64,000 nucleotides of DNA from Bacteroidia bacterium (GTDB lineage: Bacteria; Bacteroidota; Bacteroidia; Flavobacteriales; Flavobacteriaceae), in NCBI GenBank assembly GCA_030430535.1, contig JAUIKY010000013.1, positions 1-64,000 of the forward strand. The letters are read 5' to 3'. A program made the translations under genes and the position numbers. How positions within the stretch are numbered: position 1 is the stretch's first letter; the number at the start of each line of letters is the position of its first letter. Below are positions 25,473 to 33,630 of this stretch, one piece after another. The notes below the pieces were generated by a model. The model worked only from the letters and a program-made list of their open reading frames with translations, was not told the DNA's origin and did not search any database.

Positions 25473-25840
25473 TTTTAAATAGGGATTAATCAATTTATCA
25501 TAAAGTTACGCACTACAGGCACTTTAATAATCGTAGATATAATGTAGCTTATCGAAAAACAATACGTATTTAATCGTATATTTTATTTATTTCATCAATA
25601 ACAAATTTTATTCAGCTAATAAAACTGCATTTGGTCAACTCTTAGAAATTCTAAAAAAACAGAAAAACAAAACATAAAAAACTGATTTACAGGTTTTTAA
25701 ACACAAAAAATTCAATTCTAACCATTGAATACTGTTATATTAATTTTAAGGTATCTTTGCTACTGTAGAAAACGTCAATTCTCAGGGCTTCTCAGATCAA
25801 AATCGATGAAATGCACTGTTAAAACACCATAACTAAAAGG
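25473..25840. other. AT-rich divergent intergenic region with a promoter
   Basis: A 368-bp region between the TerB-like gene and the DUF1456 gene. It is very AT-rich and has no convincing small ORF or tRNA. The clearest signal is TATCTTTG at 25752-25759, a -7 box for the DUF1456 gene, which would leave an ~80-nt leader with a short TCTCAGGGCTTCTCAGA stretch. Nothing else interpretable was seen. Confidence 0.5.
25752..25759 (+). promoter_or_regulatory. Putative -7 promoter element (TATCTTTG)
   Basis: A perfect TAnnTTTG match about 80 bp ahead of the DUF1456 gene. The -33 region has no clear TTTG. Confidence 0.5.
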
Positions 25841-26116
25841 ATGACAAATAATGACATTTTAAAAAAATTGCGCGTAGCACTTAAGTTGCGTGACGACGAC
25901 ATAGTAAAGATTTTGGCATTGGTAGATTTTAGAATTTCGAAAAGTGAACTTGGAGCGTTCTTTAGGCGGGAAGACCACCCCAAATACATGGAATGCGGTG
26001 ACCAGATTTTACGAAATTTTCTAAATGGCTTAGTGATACACCTACGTGGCCCCATGCCAAAAAAGGGAGAAAAACCTAAAAGGCAAGAGAACAAAACACA
26101 AAAAAAGAGCAACTAA
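25841..26116 (+). CDS. DUF1456 (YehS-like) protein, single-repeat form
   Basis: A 91-residue protein beginning MTNNDILKKLRVALKLRDDDIVKIL, the hallmark of DUF1456/YehS. E. coli YehS carries two copies of this ~70-residue unit; here only one is present, followed by a lysine-rich tail (PKKGEKPKRQENKTQKKSN) that could bind nucleic acid. The function of the family is unknown. An AAAAGG precedes the ATG. A bidirectional terminator overlaps its stop codon and separates it from the convergent sucC. The frame is intact, so the short form looks genuine and not a frameshift. Confidence 0.8.
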   Translation: MTNNDILKKLRVALKLRDDDIVKILALVDFRISKSELGAFFRREDHPKYMECGDQILRNFLNGLVIHLRGPMPKKGEKPKRQENKTQKKSN

Positions 26117-26131
26117 CATAGTTGCTCTTTT
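26103..26131. terminator. Bidirectional terminator between DUF1456 gene and sucC
   Basis: AAAAGAGCAAC (26103-26113), 7-nt loop, GTTGCTCTTTT (26121-26131): a perfect 11-bp stem with A and T tracts on either side, so it can serve both convergent genes. The DUF1456 stop codon lies in the loop. Confidence 0.8.
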
Positions 26132-26153
26132 ACAGTATATTTTTCAATAAAAC

Positions 26154-27344
26154 TTAAGACAGTACTTCCTGTACTTTGTCTGCTGCCTCTTGGAATTCTG
26201 TGGCACTTAATACGTCCAGACCAGAATTGTCAATTAATTCTTTAGCCACATCGGCATTGGTACCTTGCAAACGTACAATAATTGGCACGTTGATATTGCC
26301 CATGTTTTTGTATGCATCAATAACACCTTGCGCCACTCTATCGCAACGTACAATACCTCCAAAAATGTTGATTAAAATCGCTTTTACAGCCGGATCTTTT
26401 AAAATGATTTTAAAAGCCGCTTCAACACGAGCCGCATCGGCAGTACCACCAACATCTAAAAAGTTTGCAGGCTCACCACCAGCTTGCTTAATTAAATCCA
26501 TGGTCGCCATAGCCAAGCCAGCACCGTTTACCATACACCCAACGTTTCCGTCAAGGTCTACATAGTTAAGTCCTTTTTCGCCAGCTTCAACTTCAATAGC
26601 ACTCTCTTCACGAATGTCTCTTAAGTTCACATAATCTTTGTGTCTGTAAAGTGCATTGTCATCAATAGTTACTTTGGCATCAACAGCCATAATTTTATCA
26701 TCACTGGTTTTTAAAACCGGGTTGATTTCAAATAATGAAGAATCAGACTTTACATAAGCCGTATATAATGCTGTAACGAATTTGGTCATTTCCTTAAAAG
26801 CAGTACCAGACAGACCTAAATTAAAGGCCACGCGTCTCGCTTGAAAAGGCATAATGCCAACAGCAGGATCAATTTCTTCAGTAAATATTAAATGTGGCGT
26901 TTCTTCGGCTACGGTTTCTATATCCATACCTCCTTCGGTAGAATACATAATCATGTTACGTCCAGTACTTCTGTTCAACAAAACCGACATATAAAATTCG
27001 CTGGTTTCGCTTTCACCTGGGTAGTAAACATCTTCTGCCACTAAAACTTGGTGCACACGTTTACCCGCTGCAGAGGTTTGTGGAGTTACCAAGTCCATAC
27101 CAATAATTTGGCCTGCCAATTCTTCAACTTCCTTTAAGTTCTTGGCCAGCTTTACACCGCCACCTTTTCCACGACCACCTGCATGAACTTGAGCTTTTAT
27201 AACATGCCAACTGGTTCCTGTTTCATTTGTTAATTGTTTTGCTGCAGCCACAGCTTCTTGGGCATTTTGTGCCACAATACCGCGCTGAATGCGTACGCCA
27301 AAACTGCTTAGTATTTCTTTACCTTGATATTCGTGTAAATTCAT
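26154..27344 (-). CDS. sucC: Succinyl-CoA ligase (ADP-forming) subunit beta
   Basis: The 396-residue beta subunit of succinyl-CoA synthetase, the TCA-cycle step that interconverts succinyl-CoA and succinate with ATP formation. It has an N-terminal ATP-grasp domain (MNLHEYQGKEIL start, VHAGGRGKGGGVKLAKN nucleotide-binding loop, FEINPVL metal site) and a C-terminal CoA-ligase domain (FLDVGGTADAARVEAAF and NIFGGIVRCDRVAQG). Length is canonical. The alpha subunit (sucD) is not adjacent; its partner must lie elsewhere, which is common in Bacteroidota. It is divergent from lysA, with its own -7 box at 27372-27379. Confidence 0.96.
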   Translation of the reverse strand: MNLHEYQGKEILSSFGVRIQRGIVAQNAQEAVAAAKQLTNETGTSWHVIKAQVHAGGRGKGGGVKLAKNLKEVEELAGQIIGMDLVTPQTSAAGKRVHQVLVAEDVYYPGESETSEFYMSVLLNRSTGRNMIMYSTEGGMDIETVAEETPHLIFTEEIDPAVGIMPFQARRVAFNLGLSGTAFKEMTKFVTALYTAYVKSDSSLFEINPVLKTSDDKIMAVDAKVTIDDNALYRHKDYVNLRDIREESAIEVEAGEKGLNYVDLDGNVGCMVNGAGLAMATMDLIKQAGGEPANFLDVGGTADAARVEAAFKIILKDPAVKAILINIFGGIVRCDRVAQGVIDAYKNMGNINVPIIVRLQGTNADVAKELIDNSGLDVLSATEFQEAADKVQEVLS

Positions 27345-27371
27345 AATGTACTTGATAAGTTTTAAGAATCA

Positions 27372-27379
27372 CAAATGTA
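27372..27379 (-). promoter_or_regulatory. Putative -7 promoter element of sucC (TACATTTG on minus strand)
   Basis: CAAATGTA on the plus strand reads TACATTTG on the minus strand, matching TAnnTTTG, 28 bp upstream of the sucC ATG. The -33 position is not clear. Confidence 0.5.
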
Positions 27380-27524
27380 TATAATAGCAATAACTTACCC
27401 TAATAAATAATCGCGAAAACTTGTAATTGTAGCCTTCACACTTTCTTAAATTGTTAAATAATTAACTTTTTGTTTAATTATATAAATTTTTTAGCTGAAT
27501 TCTTTTTTATAAGGTATAATGAGA

Positions 27525-27532
27525 TATCTTTG
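27525..27532 (+). promoter_or_regulatory. Putative -7 promoter element of lysA (TATCTTTG)
   Basis: TATCTTTG lies 17 bp before ATG 27549. Because the in-frame ATG at 27519 is upstream of this box, the true lysA start is taken as 27549. Confidence 0.6.
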
Positions 27533-27548
27533 GCGAAAATTTGAAATC

Positions 27549-28787
27549 ATGACAGAAAATCAATTGCTTAAAATTGCAGAGGAGTTTGGTAGTCCCGTTT
27601 ATGTTTACGACGCCAACAAAATTGAAGCCCAATATAAAAGGCTTACTGGTGCTTTTAAAAATATAAAACACCTAAAAATAAACTATGCGGTTAAGGCTTT
27701 GTCTAATATTTCTGTTTTAAAACTTTTAAAATCTTTAGGCTCAGGAATTGATACCGTTTCCATTCAAGAGGTGAAATTGGGCTTAGCTGCTGGGTTTTCG
27801 CCCGATCAAATTATTTTCACACCAAACGGTGTGTCTTTAAACGAAATTGAAGAGGCCGCCAAACTGGGGGTGAAAATCAATATCGACAACCTTTCCATTT
27901 TAGAACAGTTTGGCACCAAACACCCCAAAACGCCTGTTTGTATCCGTATAAACCCGCATGTTATGGCCGGTGGAAATGCCAATATTTCGGTAGGGCACAT
28001 CGACTCTAAATTCGGAATTTCCATCCATCAAATACCACACATTTTACGTATTGTTGAAAATACAAAAATGACCATTAACGGTATTCACATGCATACAGGT
28101 AGCGATATTTTAGATATTGAAGTGTTCCTATATGCCAGTGAAATATTGTTTGAAACCGCTAAACAGTTCAAAAACCTCGATTTTATAGATTTCGGTTCTG
28201 GGTTTAAAGTGCCTTACAAAGAAGGTGATATTGAGACCAATATTGAAGAATTGGGTCAAAAACTGACCGAAAGATTTAACGAATTCTGTAAAAACTACGG
28301 AAAGGATTTAACCTTGGCTTTTGAACCGGGCAAGTTTTTGGTGAGCGAATCTGGTTATTTTTTAACGCAGGTAAATGCTGTAAAACAAACCACCTCAACC
28401 GTATTTGCGCAGGTAGATTCTGGGTTCAATCATTTAATCCGCCCTATGTTTTACGGGTCGCACCACGACATCAGTAACATTTCAAACCCTAATGGACGTG
28501 AGCGTTTTTATACTGTAGTGGGTTATATATGTGAAACCGATACATTTGGTAGCAACCGCCGTATTAAAGAAATCACCGAAGGCGATGTACTTTGTTTTAA
28601 AAACGCAGGTGCTTATTGTTTCTCGATGGCCAGCAACTACAACTCACGTTTCCGTCCAGCGGAAGTGTTGTGGCACAACAATAAGGCCCATTTAATAAGA
28701 AAGCGCGAAACGTTTGATGACATTATGAAAAACCAAATTGAAATTGATTTTTCAAACAAAAAAGAAAAAGTCGTTTCGGCTAAATAA
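27549..28787 (+). CDS. lysA: Diaminopimelate decarboxylase
   Basis: A 412-residue PLP-dependent enzyme converting meso-diaminopimelate to L-lysine, the last step of lysine synthesis. It is an alanine-racemase-like TIM barrel with the PLP lysine in INYAVKALSN (K49), HMHTGSDI, the phosphate-binding glycine region DFGSGF, and EPGKFLVSESG. The C-terminal beta domain has the CETDTFGSNR and NAGAYCFSMASNYNSR substrate-binding motifs. Start choice is fixed by the promoter box at 27525. A perfect palindromic terminator follows. It stands alone, without lysC or dapA nearby. Confidence 0.95.
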   Translation: MTENQLLKIAEEFGSPVYVYDANKIEAQYKRLTGAFKNIKHLKINYAVKALSNISVLKLLKSLGSGIDTVSIQEVKLGLAAGFSPDQIIFTPNGVSLNEIEEAAKLGVKINIDNLSILEQFGTKHPKTPVCIRINPHVMAGGNANISVGHIDSKFGISIHQIPHILRIVENTKMTINGIHMHTGSDILDIEVFLYASEILFETAKQFKNLDFIDFGSGFKVPYKEGDIETNIEELGQKLTERFNEFCKNYGKDLTLAFEPGKFLVSESGYFLTQVNAVKQTTSTVFAQVDSGFNHLIRPMFYGSHHDISNISNPNGRERFYTVVGYICETDTFGSNRRIKEITEGDVLCFKNAGAYCFSMASNYNSRFRPAEVLWHNNKAHLIRKRETFDDIMKNQIEIDFSNKKEKVVSAK

Positions 28788-28810
28788 AATTTAAAATACT
28801 TTTAAAAACA

Positions 28811-28840
28811 AAAATGCTTAACATATGTTAAGCATTTTTT
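28811..28840 (+). terminator. Intrinsic terminator of lysA
   Basis: A 28-bp perfect palindrome (AAAATGCTTAACAT at 28811-28824 and its reverse complement at 28825-28838), followed by further T residues. Confidence 0.8.
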
Positions 28841-29165
28841 ATTTAATCACACGTTTGTTTAAAAATTTCTCAAAACATTTGTCAGTTTTATAAATTTTAA
28901 TTAATATTATAGTTCTTCCTAGTCTTTTTTATTAATAGCGTCAAATAAAAAAGCACAGCATGTTAACAACACATTATAAGTTGAGCATTCACTTTTCAGC
29001 CCTCATCGCGTTGTTTAGCAATTTTCCGTTTTTTTTGTACCTCTCTTATTCACCTTGGCTCTCCGTCCCTCATTTACATTTATCCAGTGTACTTTCCTTT
29101 TTACCCCTGCCTGCCAGAAACTTCACAAAACACAATTCAATCACTAACCTTTTAATTCCAAAAAC
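28841..29165. other. Intergenic region with pyrimidine-rich leader
   Basis: A 325-bp gap between the lysA terminator and the NTF2-like gene. The first half is AT-rich; from about 29030 to 29120 the plus strand is unusually C/T-rich. A 69-codon open frame (28960-29169) has atypical codon use, no domain, and overlaps the next start, so it is not called. No riboswitch or tRNA was recognised. Confidence 0.4.
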
Positions 29166-30113
29166 ATGAAAACAGTAAAGCTATTATCTCTATTGATGCT
29201 CATGAGCACATCAATTGTTTTTTCGCAAAAAAAAGCCAACGGCACCGTTTATATTGAACATCCAGCCATTGTTGTTGTTGAAGAAATGACCCAAGCTTTT
29301 GTAAACGGCGATTCTGCAAAAGTAGCCAACTATCTGGCCGATGATTTTAAGTCCTACAACGGCGTGGGTACTAGAACGAACGACAAAGGCCAAAATAAAG
29401 CCTCGTTTACCAGCGGGGTAAGGCGATGGAACGATGCCCTAGATTATTTCAGTATTACCCGTACCAAAGGCGCTTACCCAGATGCTATTCATTACAAAAA
29501 AGACAACAAAGACGATATTGTATGGGTACAAACCTGGGAAGACCTTAAAGGCGTACACAAAAAAACGGGGGTAAAAGTTAATATGCCAATTCACCGACTT
29601 TATGTTGTAAACAAAGACAACAAGATACAAACTGTGATTAGCTACACCAACGAAAGCGTTTTTGACGAAATCGGGAAAAGCTTTGTTAACCGTACCAACG
29701 GAAAAATTTATAACCATCACGACAACATCAACACTGTTAGAAAACTAACCTACGCCTATGAAAATGGCGATTTGGAAAAATGCCTGAGCTATTACGCCGA
29801 TGATGCCAAATTTTACGATATCAATACCGAATTTGGAAAATCGTACACCAAAGCTGAAGTAAAAGAATCGTGGAAAAAGTTTTTGGATGAATACGAAATT
29901 GTGAGCATAGATATGATAGGCTACCCAGATTATCTGGAATACGAAATGGGCGAAGGTCGTGAAGTGCTCTCATGGTGGAACTTTCATTTGATACGAAAAT
30001 CCGACAAAAAGAAACTATCCGTACCATTCCATTTTAGTGACAGTTTTGATGCCGATGGAAAAATAACTTCGGAAGTGGCTTACTACAGCCAAACCCTTTT
30101 TCAAGAAAAATAG
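29166..30113 (+). CDS. Exported SnoaL/NTF2-like double-domain protein
   Basis: A 315-residue protein with a signal peptide (MKTVKLLSLLMLMSTSIVFS) and two SnoaL/NTF2-like alpha+beta domains (about 30-165 and 185-310). Both domains open with a helix followed by YADD/LADDF-type acid pairs (FVNGDSAKVANYLADDFKSY and YENGDLEKCLSYYADDAKFY), a classic NTF2-like feature. Such folds serve as small-ligand-binding or isomerase scaffolds; no catalytic dyad is obvious. It is probably periplasmic. A strong terminator separates it from the next gene, which codes for another double SnoaL-like protein, so the pair may be an old duplication. Confidence 0.75.
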   Translation: MKTVKLLSLLMLMSTSIVFSQKKANGTVYIEHPAIVVVEEMTQAFVNGDSAKVANYLADDFKSYNGVGTRTNDKGQNKASFTSGVRRWNDALDYFSITRTKGAYPDAIHYKKDNKDDIVWVQTWEDLKGVHKKTGVKVNMPIHRLYVVNKDNKIQTVISYTNESVFDEIGKSFVNRTNGKIYNHHDNINTVRKLTYAYENGDLEKCLSYYADDAKFYDINTEFGKSYTKAEVKESWKKFLDEYEIVSIDMIGYPDYLEYEMGEGREVLSWWNFHLIRKSDKKKLSVPFHFSDSFDADGKITSEVAYYSQTLFQEK

Positions 30114-30125
30114 AACTTTTAAACT

Positions 30126-30155
30126 AAGACCAGCCAACAAACAGGCTGGTCTTTT
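30126..30155 (+). terminator. Intrinsic terminator
   Basis: AAGACCAGCC (30126-30135), 8-nt loop, GGCTGGTCTT (30144-30153): a perfect 10-bp GC-rich stem followed by T residues, after the 29166 gene. Confidence 0.8.
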
Positions 30156-30191
30156 CAATTTGTAAACAACACATCCTAACACCAATTCAAG

Positions 30192-31049
30192 ATGAAAAAA
30201 CCATTCTTTTTATTGCTAATAGTTACTGCTTGTTTAGCGGTTTCATGTAGCGATGGCCGGACCCAAAAAGACATCAAAATGTACACCCAAGTTTGGGACG
30301 AAATAATCAATAACGGAAAAACCGACTTAATAAACAGCAGTTATTTTGATGAAAACGTTACATTAATTTCCCAACCCGAAAATATTGTGGGTATTGCTGC
30401 CCTAAAATCCTATTGGGACACTTTTCTCGCCGGATTTACCGATATTGAATTCACCGTAAAAGACGTGTTTGGGCAGAGTCCTAATTTGGTAAAGCACTGG
30501 CATTTTAAAGGCAAGCATACTGGTAATTTTTTCGGCATCCCTGCATCTGGCAATACCATCGAGATGGAAGGCACTACCCTAATAAAAATGAGAGATGGTA
30601 AAATTGTTCAGGAACAGGACTTTTTTGATGTTACCAGCTTCATGCAACAAATGGGCTTCAGTCCCAACCAAGGCAATATTGCCATAATTGACCAACTATA
30701 TACCCATTTTGGAAAAGGCGAAATACCGGCAGTTTTGGAAATGATGGACAGCAATGTTGAATGGAACGAATCGAGCTGCAGTTCGTATTCCGACCGTAAC
30801 CCATACACCAATCCCGATGCGGTTTTGAACGGGGTGTTTGGTAGAATTGGAGAGGATAACGAATATTTTAAATTGGAAAACATAAAACTCTCCCATTTGG
30901 GCGACAACAAAGTATTGGCCACTCTTAACTACGACGGAAAGTTAAAGAAAACTGGGAAACCCTATAAAACAAAAGTAGTTCACGAATGGACTTTAGAAAA
31001 TGATAAAATAACAGCATTTCAGCAATACATAGGCCAAGGAAAACAGTAA
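30192..31049 (+). CDS. SnoaL-like lipoprotein, double domain
   Basis: A 285-residue predicted lipoprotein: MKKPFFLLLIVTACLAVSC gives a lipobox with Cys19. Two SnoaL/ester-cyclase-like domains follow (about 25-150 and 160-285). The first has the typical IAALKSYWDTFLAGFTDIEFTV and WHFKGKHTGNFFGIPASG core of SnoaL-like ester cyclases; the second is more divergent and ends in a KVVHEWTLENDKI strand. It is anchored in the outer or inner membrane facing the periplasm. No substrate can be deduced. It follows another exported double NTF2-like gene and has its own terminator. Confidence 0.75.
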   Translation: MKKPFFLLLIVTACLAVSCSDGRTQKDIKMYTQVWDEIINNGKTDLINSSYFDENVTLISQPENIVGIAALKSYWDTFLAGFTDIEFTVKDVFGQSPNLVKHWHFKGKHTGNFFGIPASGNTIEMEGTTLIKMRDGKIVQEQDFFDVTSFMQQMGFSPNQGNIAIIDQLYTHFGKGEIPAVLEMMDSNVEWNESSCSSYSDRNPYTNPDAVLNGVFGRIGEDNEYFKLENIKLSHLGDNKVLATLNYDGKLKKTGKPYKTKVVHEWTLENDKITAFQQYIGQGKQ

Positions 31050-31067
31050 AAAATCGATGGTCAAAAT

Positions 31068-31107
31068 GTGCTTCAGAAGTGTTTCCTTTTTTGAAGCACT
31101 TCTTTTT
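31068..31107 (+). terminator. Intrinsic terminator
   Basis: GTGCTTCA (31068-31075) pairs with TGAAGCAC (31092-31099), followed by a TTCTTTTT tract, after the SnoaL-like lipoprotein gene. Confidence 0.65.
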
Positions 31108-31176
31108 ACCATCATTATTCATTAGGATTAAAAAACGGGATTACCTAATTTTAAACAATCCTAAAAATCTTTTAAT

Positions 31177-32358
31177 TTGCAGACAAAAACCCACCGTATA
31201 GAATCCATAGACATCCTAAGAGGTGTGGTTATGGTTATTATGGCCCTGGATCATGTTCGGGATTATTTTTATTACGGTTCATTTTTTAATGACCCTACCA
31301 ATCTGGCCACTACTACTCCAATTCTGTTTGCCACCCGATTTATCACCCATTATTGTGCACCGGTTTTTATTTTTTTGGCGGGTACTTCAGCCTTTTTATA
31401 CGGGCGAAAAAAGAGCAAATCCCAACTTTTTAAATTTTTATTCACCCGTGGATTTTGGCTCATCCTTTTGGCTATTGTCGTCAATAATTTTGTTTGGTGG
31501 TTCGATATCACTTACAGCAACATTGCATTACAGGTTATTTGGGCCATTGGTTTGAGTATGATTGCCCTATCGCTGTTAATTTTTCTGCCCGTAAACCTTT
31601 TAATTTTTATTGGAATCATCATCGTTGGAGGGCATAATTTACTTGATGGCATTACCTATACCGGGCAAAGCTTTGAGGCTATTTTATGGTACATTCTCCA
31701 TCAAGGCGGCATGCTAAGTTTGAATGCCAACACGGCAGTTGGTTTTTACTATCCGGTGCTGCCTTGGATTGGCGTTATGGTTTTGGGCTATTGCTTCGGA
31801 ACGTTTTACGACAAAGACTTCAACCCTGAAACCAGAAAAAAATGGCTACTCATTTTAGGTTTTGGCGCCACTATGCTTTTCTTCATTATCCGTGGAATAA
31901 ATGTATATGGCGATTTGGTACCTTGGGCCACGCAAGACACTACTGCAAAAACGGTGATGTCTTTTTTCAAATTGACAAAATATCCGCCGTCCTTAGTGTA
32001 TTTATTGATTACTCTAGGCCCTGCACTATTATTCCTGTATGCTATTGAGCGTGTAAAAAATAAGGTAACCGACTTCTTTTTAGTGTTTGGCCGTGTGCCT
32101 TTATTTTACTATTTCCTTCATGTTTTTGTTATACACCTTTTAGCCATATTTGGAATTTTGATTTTCGGTGGAAATTGGCAGGACATGATTTTAAATGCCG
32201 ATGTTTTCAGAAATGCCAAATTGATTAACTACGGCTATTCTTTAGTGGTAGTGTACTTGGTTTGGATGTTTGTTGTGGGGCTGCTCTATTTTCCCAGTAA
32301 AAAATACATGCTCTATAAAGCGAATAACCGACATAAATGGTGGTTAAGCTACTTGTAG
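31177..32358 (+). CDS. DUF1624 / heparan-alpha-glucosaminide N-acetyltransferase-like membrane protein
   Basis: A 393-residue polytopic membrane protein with ten or more hydrophobic segments. The N-terminal RIESIDILRGVVMVIMALDH is the signature of the DUF1624/HGSNAT-like acyltransferase family, with the conserved RG and DH pairs; HYCAPVFIFLAGTSAF follows, as in family members. Relatives move acetyl groups across a membrane onto sugars or are uncharacterised. The likely start is TTG at 31177, since an in-frame stop lies just upstream and the next ATG would remove the conserved signature. It stands alone, convergent with hutI. Substrate unknown. Confidence 0.8.
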   Translation: MQTKTHRIESIDILRGVVMVIMALDHVRDYFYYGSFFNDPTNLATTTPILFATRFITHYCAPVFIFLAGTSAFLYGRKKSKSQLFKFLFTRGFWLILLAIVVNNFVWWFDITYSNIALQVIWAIGLSMIALSLLIFLPVNLLIFIGIIIVGGHNLLDGITYTGQSFEAILWYILHQGGMLSLNANTAVGFYYPVLPWIGVMVLGYCFGTFYDKDFNPETRKKWLLILGFGATMLFFIIRGINVYGDLVPWATQDTTAKTVMSFFKLTKYPPSLVYLLITLGPALLFLYAIERVKNKVTDFFLVFGRVPLFYYFLHVFVIHLLAIFGILIFGGNWQDMILNADVFRNAKLINYGYSLVVVYLVWMFVVGLLYFPSKKYMLYKANNRHKWWLSYL

Positions 32359-32397
32359 ATTGAATAAACTCTGTAGAATTGCGCTACCTCTTTTTGC

Positions 32398-33630
32398 TCA
32401 TTGATTTCCATTAATAAAAACCCGCTCCACTTGATGCTCACCAAACGAATACGGTATAAAATAATAAGAATTGATTGGCTTTGTTAAAATTAAATTAGCC
32501 TTTTTTCCAACAGTAATACTGCCCACTTCGTTTTGCAAGCCCATGGCATAAGCCCCGTTTATGGTGGCCGCATTAATGGCTTCTTCGGGAGTAAGTTTCA
32601 TTTTTATGCAGGCCACCGAAACCACAAAATTCATATTGCCCGAAGGCGATGAGCCCGGGTTGTAATCTGTGGCCAATGCTAGAGGCAATCCCGCATCAAT
32701 CATTTTTCGCCCCGGTGTGTACGGAATTCCCAAAAAGAACGAGCAACCCGGTAAAGCTACGGGCATGGTTTTGGTATTTTTTAAGGCTTCTATATCGTCA
32801 GGTTCCATTTCCTCCAAATGATCTACGGAAAGCGCATTATGCTCCACTCCAGCTTTTACCCCACCTAACGAGGTAAATTGGTTCACGTGAATTTTCGGCC
32901 TCAACCCAAAAGGTTTAGCTGCTTCCAAAATACGCTGGGTATCTTCTACCGAAAAATAGCCCGACTCGCAAAACACATCCACAAAATCGGCTAAATGTTC
33001 TTCGGAAACTTTTGGGAGCATCTCATCAATAATAAGTCTTAAATAGCCTTCTTTGTTATCTTTATATTCCGACGGAACGGCATGCGCTCCCAAAAAGGTG
33101 GCTTTTATGGGGAGATTATAATTTTCCTTTAATCTCTTAATCACACGAAGCATTTTTAACTCAGCTTCCACCGTTAAACCGTAACCCGATTTTATTTCAA
33201 TGGCTCCCGTACCCACGGCCATGACTTCTTCCAAACGTGTCTTTGATTGATTATACAAATCATCCTCTGAAGTATTTTGAAGTATTTTTGCCGAATTTAA
33301 AATACCGCCTCCTTTTTCAGCAATTTCTTGGTACGACAGCCCTTTTATCTTATCGACAAATTCGCTTTCGCGATTTCCGGCATACACCAAATGGGTGTGC
33401 GAATCGCACCAAGTGGGCAATACCATTTTACCTGCAGCATCAACCACTTCATCGGCTTCTATTTTTGGGCAGTTTTCCATTTTACCAAAATCGGAAATCA
33501 ATCCTTTTTCCACCAATAAATAGGCGTTTTTAATAGTGGGCAAGTGCGCCATGGCTTTTCCTGAAACAAAATCAATAGGCTCTTCCCGAACTTGAAGCAG
33601 TTCTTTTATGTTTTTAAATAGTATTCGCAT
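32398..33630 (-). CDS. hutI: Imidazolonepropionase
   Basis: A 410-residue amidohydrolase that opens the ring of 4-imidazolone-5-propionate to N-formimino-L-glutamate, step three of histidine breakdown. Metal-binding histidines are in SHTHLVYAGNRESEF, substrate contacts in EIKSGYGLTVE, further metal ligands in KIHVNQFTSLGG and DHLEEM, and the metal aspartate in ATDYNPGSSPSGN. Length is canonical. Its ATG overlaps the hutU stop by one base (TAATG), so it is the last gene of hutH-hutU-hutI. The enzyme for the following step (hutG or equivalent) is not in the window. Confidence 0.96.
   Translation of the reverse strand: MRILFKNIKELLQVREEPIDFVSGKAMAHLPTIKNAYLLVEKGLISDFGKMENCPKIEADEVVDAAGKMVLPTWCDSHTHLVYAGNRESEFVDKIKGLSYQEIAEKGGGILNSAKILQNTSEDDLYNQSKTRLEEVMAVGTGAIEIKSGYGLTVEAELKMLRVIKRLKENYNLPIKATFLGAHAVPSEYKDNKEGYLRLIIDEMLPKVSEEHLADFVDVFCESGYFSVEDTQRILEAAKPFGLRPKIHVNQFTSLGGVKAGVEHNALSVDHLEEMEPDDIEALKNTKTMPVALPGCSFFLGIPYTPGRKMIDAGLPLALATDYNPGSSPSGNMNFVVSVACIKMKLTPEEAINAATINGAYAMGLQNEVGSITVGKKANLILTKPINSYYFIPYSFGEHQVERVFINGNQ

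Noticed and set aside
25059-25493. Calling the small gene after uvrB an excinuclease subunit
   Set aside because: No UvrB motif is present; the helical pattern looks TerB-like, so an excinuclease name would come from neighbourhood only.
28960-29169. Open frame of 69 codons upstream of the NTF2-like gene
   Set aside because: It overlaps the next gene's start, has atypical codon use with many Leu/Ser/Pro/Phe codons from a pyrimidine-rich tract, and shows no domain.
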